DNA of 64,000 nt. Origin: Corynebacterium durum (lineage in GTDB: Bacteria; Actinomycetota; Actinomycetes; Mycobacteriales; Mycobacteriaceae). A program made the position numbers and the translations under genes. Under the pieces are notes generated by a model. That model was given only the letters and a program-made list of their open reading frames with translations. It was not told the DNA's origin and did no database searches. Of this stretch, positions 54,345 through 62,333 are shown piece by piece. Position 1 is the stretch's first letter, and the number at the start of each line of letters is the position of its first letter. Location of the stretch: the NCBI RefSeq assembly GCF_030408675.1, contig NZ_CP047200.1, forward strand, positions 2,356,001 to 2,420,000. Reading direction: 5' to 3'.

Positions 54345-55481
54345 ATGGCAACAGTGACTTTTGACAATGTCACACGCATCTACCCCGGCAATGACAAGCC
54401 CTCGGTGGATAAAGTAAATCTGGAGATTCGCGACGGCGAATTCCTTGTTCTTGTCGGCCCTTCCGGCTGCGGTAAATCCACCACCTTGCGTATGCTTGCG
54501 GGCCTCGAAGAGGTCAACAGCGGCCGCATCCTCATTGGCGACCGTGATGTCACCACCGTTCCACCCAAGGAACGTGACATTGCCATGGTTTTCCAAAACT
54601 ACGCCCTATACCCGCATATGACTGTTCGGGACAACATGGGTTTCGCCCTGAAAATGGCCAAGATGGACAAGGCAGAAATTGCTACTCGCGTAGAATCCGC
54701 CGCCCTATCGCTCGGCCTCACGGATCTTCTTGATCGCCTGCCCAAGGCATTGTCTGGTGGTCAACGTCAGCGTGTTGCTATGGGTCGCGCTATTGTTCGC
54801 CGTCCCAAAGTGTTCCTCATGGACGAACCACTGAGTAACTTGGATGCAAAACTTCGTGTGCAAACTCGCACGCAAATTGCCGCTCTGCAGCGCGAGCTTG
54901 GCGTGACCACTATGTATGTCACCCACGACCAAACTGAAGCACTCACCATGGGTGATCGCATTGCCGTGATTAAAGACGGCGTGTTGCAGCAAGTAGGCAC
55001 TCCCCGCGAAATGTATGAAACCCCAGCCAACGAGTTTGTGGCAGGTTTCATCGGCTCTCCCGCCATGAACTTGGGCACCTTCATGTTGTCTGGGGACGGC
55101 TATGCCACCCTCGGGAATGCTCGCATTCGGCTTTCCGAAGCCACGCACAATGCCATTACCGCCGACGATCACGCCCAAATCGTCATTGGGTTCCGCCCCG
55201 AAGCGCTTGAAATTGTCGAACCCGGCGACAACACCATCCCCATTAAGATTGAGGTTGTTGAGGAACTCGGTTCCGATTCCTACATTTACGGCCACCTCCA
55301 CGGCGGCGGCGATCTCGGCTCCGGTACCGACACAAATCCCGACAAGGAGAGCACCGACAAGATTATTATTCGCGCGGAACCCCACACTGCCCCGTCAGTC
55401 GGTTCCGTCGTCCACGTGCGCATCAAACCCGGTGGCCAACACAATTTCTCCAAGGCGACCGGGCTTCGGCTGCCTGACTAA
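54345..55481 (+). CDS. musK: Sugar ABC transporter ATPase, MusK/MsiK/UgpC-type
   Basis: A 378-residue ATPase of the MalK group. Walker A GPSGCGKST, Q-loop VFQNYALYPHMTV, signature LSGGQRQRVAMGRA, Walker B VFLMDEPLSNLDAKLR, H-loop VTHDQTEALTMGDR, then a C-terminal TOBE/regulatory domain (about 240-378). ATPases of this type serve one or several sugar importers. The ATG at 54345 has GGAGG 9 bp upstream. It is divergent from musE, with operators in the 503-bp gap, and is the only ATPase next to the mus permeases. Confidence 0.92.
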   Translation: MATVTFDNVTRIYPGNDKPSVDKVNLEIRDGEFLVLVGPSGCGKSTTLRMLAGLEEVNSGRILIGDRDVTTVPPKERDIAMVFQNYALYPHMTVRDNMGFALKMAKMDKAEIATRVESAALSLGLTDLLDRLPKALSGGQRQRVAMGRAIVRRPKVFLMDEPLSNLDAKLRVQTRTQIAALQRELGVTTMYVTHDQTEALTMGDRIAVIKDGVLQQVGTPREMYETPANEFVAGFIGSPAMNLGTFMLSGDGYATLGNARIRLSEATHNAITADDHAQIVIGFRPEALEIVEPGDNTIPIKIEVVEELGSDSYIYGHLHGGGDLGSGTDTNPDKESTDKIIIRAEPHTAPSVGSVVHVRIKPGGQHNFSKATGLRLPD

Positions 55482-55496
55482 CCTGCGGCTTTATAC

Positions 55497-55551
55497 GCGT
55501 ATCGACGCCGCGCCTCCCGAACCACCCCTTTTATTCGCGGCGTCGATACGC
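55497..55551. terminator. 16-bp inverted repeat of the GCGTATCGACGCC word variant
   Basis: Perfect arms 55497-55512 and 55536-55551 (GCGTATCGACGCCGCG and complement) around a 23-nt loop containing CCCCTTTTATT. It sits between convergent musK and the glutathione-peroxidase gene. The arms are an inverted pair of the dispersed word in its GATACGC form, like the hairpin at 547-581. Confidence 0.75.
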
Positions 55552-55557
55552 AAAAGC

Positions 55558-56037
55558 TTAAACAGGCAGGTTGTCTTCGATGAGTTCCAGAAGCTCATCA
55601 TCTTCTGGGTCGGTTTTCGGGGAAAACCTGCCCAGCACCTCTCCTGAATCGGAGACCACAAATTTTTCAAAGTTCCACTGAATGTCCTCGCCACCGGTGG
55701 CGTCCTTCAAAAACGCATACAGGGGGTGGGTGTTCTCGCCGTTGACGTCGGCTTTTGCCAGTAGCGGAAAGGACACGCCGTAGTTTACCGAGCAGAAATC
55801 GGAAATCTCGTCGGCAGTACCGGGTTCCTGCTCACCGAACTGGTTGCAAGGCATGCCAATGACAAAGAAACCGCGCATAGCGTAATCATTGAAGATGCGT
55901 TGCAACCCCTCATACTGCCCGGTCAAACCGCATTTAGAAGCGGTATTAACAATAAGCAGCACATGACCTGCCCAATCATTCATGGTGGTCTCGCGCCCAT
56001 CAAGGGTGGTTACGGGAATGTCGTACAAAGAAGCCAT
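55558..56037 (-). CDS. Glutathione-peroxidase-family (thioredoxin-type) peroxidase
   Basis: A 159-residue peroxidase. The peroxidatic Cys is in NTASKCGLTGQYEGLQ; the Gln/Trp partners are in GMPCNQFGEQEPG and IQWNFEKFVV. It uses Cys, not selenocysteine. The other Cys (PCNQF, DFCSVNYG) may act in resolution. In C. glutamicum the equivalent enzyme uses mycothiol/mycoredoxin or thioredoxin, so 'mycothiol peroxidase' is a fair inference, and mshD in the same region is consistent. Monocistronic; 10 bp from the PIN-like gene. Confidence 0.9.
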   Translation of the reverse strand: MASLYDIPVTTLDGRETTMNDWAGHVLLIVNTASKCGLTGQYEGLQRIFNDYAMRGFFVIGMPCNQFGEQEPGTADEISDFCSVNYGVSFPLLAKADVNGENTHPLYAFLKDATGGEDIQWNFEKFVVSDSGEVLGRFSPKTDPEDDELLELIEDNLPV

Positions 56038-56046
56038 GGCTACAAA

Positions 56047-56538
56047 CTACCTGCTGGGGTTATGTGCCGCTAGTGCCTGGTCAAAGGTCCAAATCGTTGC
56101 CCTAAGTTGAGTACGTTGTTCATACCTCATGCGCTCGGTCAAGATACACAGGTCACCCAGGCCAACTCCTCTCGTGGCAAGATCCACCAACGATTCTTCA
56201 GTGTCTGCACCTTCAAGTAAGTCACTGAGAAAATCTTCCCTCCATTCCACATCAACGAGAGACCAGGGAGCCTTGTGCTCCACAACTAGACGAAGGATTT
56301 CAGAGAATCTTTCAGCGCTTTCCCTGCGGTCATTGCCACCAGGAAGCTGCGCAATATGGTTTCCTGTTTCAATGACTGCTGTGATGGGGAGGATAAATTT
56401 AGCTTTCTTCTCAACAAGCTCTTTCATCTCAGCACGAACTTCCTCTTGGTCCTGATTGAATCCCGGAACTGGCACAATATTGCACAGGATACTCGTGTCT
56501 ATGAAAATAACCTCTTGCCCTTGCATCGCTATCCTCAT
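56047..56538 (-). CDS. PIN-like nuclease domain protein, partner of the ATPase
   Basis: A 163-residue protein resembling PIN-fold nucleases. An N-terminal strand with the first acidic residue reads VIFIDTSILCNIV, a mid-chain acidic residue lies in ITAVIETGNHIAQ, and C-terminal ones in GLGDLCIL and ATIWTFDQAL; these positions fit the PIN Asp/Glu set that binds Mg2+. It begins within the last codon region of the ATPase gene (1-bp overlap), so the two are co-translated. Inferred: effector nuclease of a two-gene system. The fold is by motif only. Confidence 0.7.
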   Translation of the reverse strand: MRIAMQGQEVIFIDTSILCNIVPVPGFNQDQEEVRAEMKELVEKKAKFILPITAVIETGNHIAQLPGGNDRRESAERFSEILRLVVEHKAPWSLVDVEWREDFLSDLLEGADTEESLVDLATRGVGLGDLCILTERMRYEQRTQLRATIWTFDQALAAHNPSR

Positions 56539-57812
56539 CAGAGTCCTAGAAATTCATAGAACTCTGAGTAGTCTGAATCATCTGACCGTGCAGCAGAAAA
56601 TTTTCCTTCAGTCACAACAGACCCCAGCGACCCCTGAGCCATGACAGTCGGATAATCAGACATTTCCATGAGCGGAATGAGTTTACTATAACCGGCGTCT
56701 TCATCGTAGTAACAGACAATGACACTAGAATTCAAAGTTCCTTCTACAGCATCCAACAACGCTGGACTGTGAGTTGTCAGCAAGACTCTCACAGCATTAG
56801 TTTCGTTACTCGTCCGCACCAATTCAAGCAACTTCTTAGCCTGCGAGGGGTGCAGACCGTTTTCTAGCTCCTCTATCACCAGCTGAACACCTTCTATAGT
56901 TTCCAGCTTGTTGCTGTTCGTCACAGCATCAAGACCAGCGCGATCAGCAAGAAGTGAGGTGACTATCGCCGCATAACGCAGCATTCCATCACTCATCTGT
57001 GAGGCAGGAGTTTTCTCTATATCCCCAGGATCACCGCATCCCTTTTCCAAAAGTGCAAGCATCACCTCGCCACCTTCAGCTTTGAGGAAATCCAACCCAA
57101 TAACCTTGCTAGCAGCGATCGCTTGAACTTGGTCCTGGATTTTGCCAAAACGTTTTTCATCGCGCTCACGCAGCGCGAATAATACTGGGGAAATATTGTC
57201 TGCGCCTCTGCGTAACTTATGATCCGTCTCTGCAACATAATTCCGCATATCCGAAGGATATGGATCTAGGTGAAATATATCGCGGAGTGCAGAAATGGGA
57301 GCAATGAAATCTAAGGCCAGTTCCAGGTCATCATCGACTACATCGGTCAATTTTGTCAGGTACGGTCGACGGGGATCGCGTTCCTCGTGCTCGGCAGAGT
57401 GGTACAGAACATCTCGTTTTTCTCCCCGCTGAATGGAAAAAATTTCTGACCGCACTTCTAGCGTTGGTTTTATTTGCACTTCAATGTCGTATAAATAAAG
57501 CACTCCATCAAAATCCACCGTGCACCCCAACGCAAAGTAATCCGACCCGTGTGGTGCACAACCGCGCGACCCTCCACGAATGGGGCCGCCTTCACGTCGT
57601 CTACTATCCAGGGCATCAGGCAGCGTTTCCCCCAGCGCCAAGCGCGAAAGAACCTCTAGACCGTCAAGGACGTTGGATTTTCCCGCCCCGTTTTTCCCGA
57701 TAAGAATGGTGGTTGGTTGGAAACGAAGAACTGCGTCACGGAAGGATTTGAATGCCGTGAGCCGCAGTTCAGTGATTACGGGTTGATGGGGGTACTGCTC
57801 GCCAGGTGCCAT
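56538..57812 (-). CDS. AAA/ABC-type ATPase (AAA_21, OLD/Septu-like)
   Basis: A 424-residue ATPase. N-terminal RLTAFKSFRDAVLRFQPTTILIGKNGAGKSNVLDGLE has the Walker A with the SMC/RecF/OLD pattern. Walker B VQLVIEELENGLHPSQAKKLLELV and the H-loop VLLTTHSPALLDAVEG follow. A signature-like MSDGMLRYAAI precedes Walker B. Such ATPases are the sensor/regulator in several phage-defence pairs (Septu, Gabija, PARIS), where a nuclease gene follows; here the follower is a PIN-like protein. First gene of the pair. Moderately conventional base composition. Confidence 0.85.
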   Translation of the reverse strand: MAPGEQYPHQPVITELRLTAFKSFRDAVLRFQPTTILIGKNGAGKSNVLDGLEVLSRLALGETLPDALDSRRREGGPIRGGSRGCAPHGSDYFALGCTVDFDGVLYLYDIEVQIKPTLEVRSEIFSIQRGEKRDVLYHSAEHEERDPRRPYLTKLTDVVDDDLELALDFIAPISALRDIFHLDPYPSDMRNYVAETDHKLRRGADNISPVLFALRERDEKRFGKIQDQVQAIAASKVIGLDFLKAEGGEVMLALLEKGCGDPGDIEKTPASQMSDGMLRYAAIVTSLLADRAGLDAVTNSNKLETIEGVQLVIEELENGLHPSQAKKLLELVRTSNETNAVRVLLTTHSPALLDAVEGTLNSSVIVCYYDEDAGYSKLIPLMEMSDYPTVMAQGSLGSVVTEGKFSAARSDDSDYSEFYEFLGL

Positions 57813-57841
57813 GTGCCCATGCTACCTGGACGTCAACGTCC

Positions 57842-58546
57842 CTACGAGAACTGTTTGAGGTCGCGCTCCATCGCGGTTTTTTCCCACTCGGGCACTGGTG
57901 GGGTGACGTCTTTGTCTTCGGCAGGGACGGAAATGGTGTTGTATGCACTGCCGGTTGCCATGCGGAAATCAACGGTGGCGCGCCGCAGGTGGCTGCCTGC
58001 TGTGATCAGGATTGCTCCGTTTTTGCCGCCGTTGCTCAGTATCGGGGCGACATTTTTGGCATTGCCTACAGTGTCAGTTGACTGCTCTTCAGTAACGATA
58101 CGTTCTTCACCAACGCCATGCTCCACCAACCAGCGCTTCATAGCTTGCGCTTCGGTCACACCAGCTTGGGGTTTGCCACCTGCCACAACAACAGTGGCTC
58201 CGGGATTAGTGTTTGCTACGACCAATGCTTTTTCCAGGCGGCTGGAAAGTGCTTGCGGAACGCCACCATCCTTGTCCAACGCGGAGCCGAATACGACGAT
58301 TGCCCATTGCGGCTGCACGGCAGGATCGAGCTGCGGCGCCTGGGCGCTGAAGTGCTGCCCAGATACTTCTGCAATCAGCGCGTCGCCTGGACCTGGGTTT
58401 GCTGGCGCGGGGCCTTCGTTGTTTCCAGGCACGATGGGGGCGATGAGGGAGCGAAGGAAGTCTGTGATTTCATCTGCCTGCGCTGCAGGTTGCAGGCTGG
58501 TCAGGAGGGCGAAGGTGCAGAGTGACGTTGCAAGTTGCCGTTTCAT
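57842..58546 (-). CDS. Secreted DUF218 (YdcF/ElyC-like) protein
   Basis: A 234-residue exported protein with a signal peptide (MKRQLATSLCTFALLTSLQPAAQA). The DUF218 domain covers about residues 80-220: IVVFGSALDKDGGVPQALSSRLEKAL, ATVVVAGGKPQAGVTEAQAMKRWL, EERIVTEEQSTDTVGNAKN and HLRRATVDFRMA. DUF218 proteins such as ElyC and SanA act at the envelope, with a possible role in cell-wall lipid carriers. Its start is 29 bp downstream of the ATPase gene on the opposite side; monocistronic. Confidence 0.83.
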   Translation of the reverse strand: MKRQLATSLCTFALLTSLQPAAQADEITDFLRSLIAPIVPGNNEGPAPANPGPGDALIAEVSGQHFSAQAPQLDPAVQPQWAIVVFGSALDKDGGVPQALSSRLEKALVVANTNPGATVVVAGGKPQAGVTEAQAMKRWLVEHGVGEERIVTEEQSTDTVGNAKNVAPILSNGGKNGAILITAGSHLRRATVDFRMATGSAYNTISVPAEDKDVTPPVPEWEKTAMERDLKQFS

Positions 58547-58660
58547 TCAGGCGCCTTTCGTATGACGGTAGATAAGTAGTACCTAACGAAGTATACTCAT
58601 AGTAACGATCAGGTAACAATAGGTAACAGAAATATTATTCTGCACCAAACTCACCAGCAG

Positions 58661-59275
58661 CTACAGCCGCTCAGAATGCACCGCTTCCTCCAGCGGACGG
58701 CCTTTGTTCCACCCAAAACGGACAAGATCGGGAACTTCTTCAAGATGCGTTACCGGCCCGATGCACAGCCATGCTACAGGTCGGCACGCTCCGACGCATC
58801 CCACAAAGTTGGTGAGGAAATCTTCTTCATAAAAGCTCACCCAGCCCATGCCAATCCCCTCTGCGGTGGCGGCAAGCCACATGTTTTGGATGGCAAGGCC
58901 CACACTGAGCAACCCTGTTTCATCAATGGTCTGGCGGCCTAGGATATTCGGACCGCCCCGCTGCGGGTCATAGGTGACCACAATACCGGTCCCGGATTCC
59001 CGGATTCCTTCAATTTTGATGGGGTTGAACACGTCTTTGCGGTCGGCGGGCAGACTGTTGGCGAAGGCAGCCCGCCTGCCCGCAACATGCTCAGCAAATT
59101 CCGCCAGCCGCGCCGGACCGCGCACGATCACAAAGTCCCAGGGTTGACTGTTGCCTACGGAAGGCGCGGCGTGTCCGGCTTCGAGGATGCGGTGGAGCAC
59201 GGCGTCGTCAAGCGGTTGACCAGTGTATTCGGCGCGGACGTCGCGGCGACGGAAGATAGCTTCGTATGTTTCCAT
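58661..59275 (-). CDS. BluB-like nitroreductase-fold protein
   Basis: A 204-residue flavoprotein of the nitroreductase fold that resembles BluB, which fragments FMN to make 5,6-dimethylbenzimidazole, the lower ligand of vitamin B12. BluB-like marks are EAIFRRRDVRAEY, APSVGNSQPWDFV, LGRQTIDETGLLSVGLAIQNMWLAATAEGIGMGWVSFYEED in pieces, and VAWLCIGPV. The ATG at 59275 starts the conserved domain. It could instead be a general nitroreductase. It lies 14 bp downstream of the siderophore-binding-protein gene on the same strand, so the two may be co-transcribed. Confidence 0.78.
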   Translation of the reverse strand: METYEAIFRRRDVRAEYTGQPLDDAVLHRILEAGHAAPSVGNSQPWDFVIVRGPARLAEFAEHVAGRRAAFANSLPADRKDVFNPIKIEGIRESGTGIVVTYDPQRGGPNILGRQTIDETGLLSVGLAIQNMWLAATAEGIGMGWVSFYEEDFLTNFVGCVGACRPVAWLCIGPVTHLEEVPDLVRFGWNKGRPLEEAVHSERL

Positions 59276-59289
59276 ACTTACGAGATTAA

Positions 59290-60213
59290 CTACCCCAGGA
59301 TGTGCTGTCGCAGTCCGTCTCGGATTGTGGTGGCGGATAGCAAGGAAGCATTGGTGTACCACGCTTCGTAGTCCACTTCCACAGTGTGATTATCTTTCAC
59401 AGCCTTGAGGTTGGGCCACAGTGTGGAGTCAACCGGGGAAGCTGCGCCTTTCTGCACAGCGTAGAAAATCCAGTCGGCATCGGCCTTGTCCAGCACTTCT
59501 GCGGAGAGGTCTTCGCCAGCCTTTTTATCAAACTGCTGGGATTCGGGGCGGGCGAGGCCACAGTCGGCGGCAACAGTTCCTGCCATGGAGTTGACGCCAA
59601 ACATTTGGAAGGCGTCGTCTTTGGTACGCAGGAAGGACACGGTGGGCACTTCTGCAGGTAGGGCTGATTTAAATTCAGCGGCGGACGCTTCATATTCCTC
59701 AAGAAGCTTCGTGGCTTCCTCGCCTTTACTCACGGCTTCCGCGATGGTGACCAGATCTTGCTTCCAGTTTTCACCGCCCCCTTCGCCGGTGACCACGGGT
59801 GCAATGTCTTCCAGTTTTTTCAGGATTTCCTTGTCGGTGCGGGAGTTGGCGCAGATGAGCGATGGCTCAAGTTTTGCGATGGCCTCCACATCGGGGCTTT
59901 GACGCAGACCGCAGTCGGCAATGCTGTCAAGGTCGTACTGCGTACCGAACGCATCTCGGATGAACTTCGGAATGAGTTCTCCGCCTTTGGCTGCGGCGAC
60001 ACCGACGGGGAGGATACCGAGTGTGAGCAGGTTGTCCAGCTGCCCGGTATTCAGGGCAACAACACGATTCTTAGAATCCGCACCAGCAGAGGCCGATTCT
60101 GACGATGAGGAGGAAGTGGAATTTCCGTTGTTTGAACTGCATGCCGTCACTGCACTTAGTGATGCTGCGGCCATAAAACCAAAGAAAGTTCTACGAGAAA
60201 TATTACGTTTCAC
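59290..60213 (-). CDS. Iron-siderophore-binding lipoprotein (FecB/FepB-like)
   Basis: A 307-residue class III binding protein. The leader MKRNISRRTFFGFMAAASLSAV contains a twin-arginine motif S-R-R-T-F-F and ends in a lipobox VTAC, so it may be Tat-exported and lipid-anchored. A Ser-rich spacer follows, then the FecB fold: RVVALNTGQLDNLLTLGILPVGVAA, ADCGLRQSPDVEAIAKLEPSLI and VPTVSFLRTKDDAFQMFGVNSMAG. It is divergent from the permease genes, with a DtxR-like box between, so it is iron-repressed by inference. Confidence 0.9.
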   Translation of the reverse strand: MKRNISRRTFFGFMAAASLSAVTACSSNNGNSTSSSSSESASAGADSKNRVVALNTGQLDNLLTLGILPVGVAAAKGGELIPKFIRDAFGTQYDLDSIADCGLRQSPDVEAIAKLEPSLICANSRTDKEILKKLEDIAPVVTGEGGGENWKQDLVTIAEAVSKGEEATKLLEEYEASAAEFKSALPAEVPTVSFLRTKDDAFQMFGVNSMAGTVAADCGLARPESQQFDKKAGEDLSAEVLDKADADWIFYAVQKGAASPVDSTLWPNLKAVKDNHTVEVDYEAWYTNASLLSATTIRDGLRQHILG

Positions 60214-60223
60214 ATATTTGAAC

Positions 60224-60242
60224 GTAGCTTATCCTAAGCTAA
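60224..60242. promoter_or_regulatory. DtxR-type iron box between divergent siderophore genes
   Basis: The 19-bp site GTAGCTTATCCTAAGCTAA (reverse TTAGCTTAGGATAAGCTAC) closely follows the DtxR consensus TTAGGTTAGCCTAACCTAA in symmetry, with C-for-G changes at paired positions. It lies 10 bp from both start codons' sides (39-bp gap), so bound DtxR would block both promoters. Confidence 0.75.
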
Positions 60243-60252
60243 AGTTGCAATA

Positions 60253-61257
60253 GTGGTATCAACAAATGTTCGCAAACAGCGTACCCGCCGTGCGCTGGGA
60301 TTGCTTCTACTCTTCGGCCTGATTGCGGTGCTTATTGTCGCAAGCATTGCCATTGGCACACGGTCAATGTCTGTGGGTACATTACTGCACCCGGATCAGA
60401 TCACCGCCGCGATTATTCGTGACCTGCGAATCCCCAGAACCACGTTGGGCGTGCTAGTCGGCGCAGCGCTAGGGGTGTCGGGCACACTGATTCAGGGCCA
60501 TACTCGTAACCCACTGGCGGACCCAGGTGTCCTAGGCATTAGCTCGGGTGCTGCATGTGCGGTGGTGGTAGGGTTTACATTCTTTGGCATTACCAGCATT
60601 GTGGGCACTGTGGTGGTGGCGTTTACCGGCGCTATTTTGGCAACCTTACTGGTTTTTTCGCTTACCTCTATCGGCTCGGGTCGGATGAATCCATTGAGTG
60701 TGTTGCTGGGTGGTGCGGCACTGTCGGCGGTGCTGAGTTCGGTGACCAGCGCTTTGGTGCTCACTAACGAGGACAACTTGGATCGTATGCGTTTTTGGAA
60801 CGCCGGTTCCATCGCGGGCCGCGACCTCACCATCTCCATCGGCATCGCACCGTTTGTTGTACTAGGGCTGGTGGCCGCTTTTGCCACCGCCAGGCAGCTC
60901 AACTTGTTGAACTTGGGTGACGACGTCGCGTCATCCCTGGGCGTCAACACGAACCGCGCACGCCTGATCGGCATGCTTCTCATTGCTTTGCTGGCGGGCG
61001 CTGCAACGGCCGGGGCCGGGCCCATCGGGTTTGTTGGCCTTGTGGTTCCGCATGTGGTGCGGGTGTTCACCGGCCCGGATTACCGTTGGCTGCTCCCCTA
61101 TTCGGCCCTTGCTGGGGTGGCCTTGCTCCTGCTTGCCGACGTCGCGGGGCGCATTATCGCCCGCCCCGGCGAACTACAGGTGGGCATTGTGCTGGCGTTT
61201 GTTGGCGCACCGTTTGTGCTGTATCTCCTCTCACGACGGAAGTTGGTGGCACTATGA
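60253..61257 (+). CDS. Siderophore ABC transporter permease 1 (FecCD family)
   Basis: A 334-residue permease with about nine hydrophobic helices. FecCD hallmarks are LRIPRTTLGVLVGAALGVSGTLIQGHTRNPLADPGVLGISSGA (in pieces), the coupling loop SSLGVNTNRARLIGMLLIALLAGAATAGAGPIGFVGLVVPHVVR, and GELQVGIVLAFVGAPFFVYLL-type end. The start is a GTG at 60253, very close to the DtxR box, so its leader must be short. It overlaps the next permease gene by 4 bp (ATGA). Confidence 0.93.
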   Translation: MVSTNVRKQRTRRALGLLLLFGLIAVLIVASIAIGTRSMSVGTLLHPDQITAAIIRDLRIPRTTLGVLVGAALGVSGTLIQGHTRNPLADPGVLGISSGAACAVVVGFTFFGITSIVGTVVVAFTGAILATLLVFSLTSIGSGRMNPLSVLLGGAALSAVLSSVTSALVLTNEDNLDRMRFWNAGSIAGRDLTISIGIAPFVVLGLVAAFATARQLNLLNLGDDVASSLGVNTNRARLIGMLLIALLAGAATAGAGPIGFVGLVVPHVVRVFTGPDYRWLLPYSALAGVALLLLADVAGRIIARPGELQVGIVLAFVGAPFVLYLLSRRKLVAL

Positions 61258-62333
61258 TTATCACGCAAACACTCATTCCTCGCCGCCCACGGCTTGAGAT
61301 TGGACCGCTCAGCACGGTGTGGCGCGCCCGCATTGCAGTGGTGAATCTTGCCCTGGTCGTGCTGGTTTTGGTCGTGTTCGCTGCCAATGTCGCAGCCGGG
61401 GATTATCCGCTGACCATTGTGAAGGTATTTGAGGTTTTGGCAGGCGGCGGCACCAAAATCGAACAGACGGTGGTGTTGAAATGGCGTTTGCAACGCGCCC
61501 TCGGCGCCGTGGTGATCGGTATGGCGCTGGGCATCGCCGGCGCACTCACACAATCGGTGACCAGAAATCCCCTGGCCAGCCCCGATATTCTGGGCATTTC
61601 CGAGGGTGCATCGGCGTTCGCCGTGAGCATTATTGTGCTGGGTGGTCTAAACGCAAGCGGCGCGGTGCAGTTTCTCAGCACCATCGGCATTCCCTTATCA
61701 GCGCTGTTGGGCGCCCTGCTCACAGCCACTGTGATCTGGTATTTGGGTTCCCGGCGCGGCATGGATACGTTCCGGCTGGTGCTTGCGGGCATTATGATTA
61801 CCGCGATTTTGCAGGCGTATGTCACCTGGCTGCTGTTGCGCGCCACCATTACCGACGCCGCGATGGCTAAAACGTGGCTGACCGGCTCGCTCGGCGCATC
61901 AAGCTGGGGTCGTAACTTTCCTGTTGTTGTGGTTCTCTGCTGCGTGATACCGCTGGTGGGGTATGTGAGTTTCAAGCTGCAGGCGGTGTTGCTGGGTGAT
62001 CAGACAGCCTCGGGCTTGGGTGTGCATGTGAGCCGTGCGCAAACCTTGTTCTTGCTTTTGTCTGTGGTGCTCACGGCCATTGCGGTGTCTGCGGCTGGTC
62101 CGATTGGGTTCATTGCGTTCGTGGCACCCCAAGTAGCGTTGCGTTTAATGGCAACGTCGTCGCCGCCGTTGATTGGCTCTGGCTTGTGTGGCGCGATGCT
62201 ACTGGCCACGGCCGATTTGATTACCCGCACCATCTTGCCAGTGGAGCTTCCTGTCGGCCTGGTTACCTCCGCCGTGGGCGGTGTGTTCCTGGTGTACCTT
62301 CTTATCCGCGCGAACCGAAAGAGTACGGTGTAA
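61254..62333 (+). CDS. Siderophore ABC transporter permease 2 (FecCD family)
   Basis: A 359-residue FecCD permease with LQRALGAVVIGMALGIAGALTQSVTRNPLASPDILGISEGAS and LGVHVSRAQTLFLLLSVVLTAIAVSAAGPIGFIAFVAPQVALRL in pieces. The ATG at 61254 overlaps the first permease; the longer frame from 61086 is rejected. It forms a heterodimer with permease 1. Its stop TAA shares a base with the ATPase start (TAATG). Confidence 0.93.
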   Translation: MIITQTLIPRRPRLEIGPLSTVWRARIAVVNLALVVLVLVVFAANVAAGDYPLTIVKVFEVLAGGGTKIEQTVVLKWRLQRALGAVVIGMALGIAGALTQSVTRNPLASPDILGISEGASAFAVSIIVLGGLNASGAVQFLSTIGIPLSALLGALLTATVIWYLGSRRGMDTFRLVLAGIMITAILQAYVTWLLLRATITDAAMAKTWLTGSLGASSWGRNFPVVVVLCCVIPLVGYVSFKLQAVLLGDQTASGLGVHVSRAQTLFLLLSVVLTAIAVSAAGPIGFIAFVAPQVALRLMATSSPPLIGSGLCGAMLLATADLITRTILPVELPVGLVTSAVGGVFLVYLLIRANRKSTV

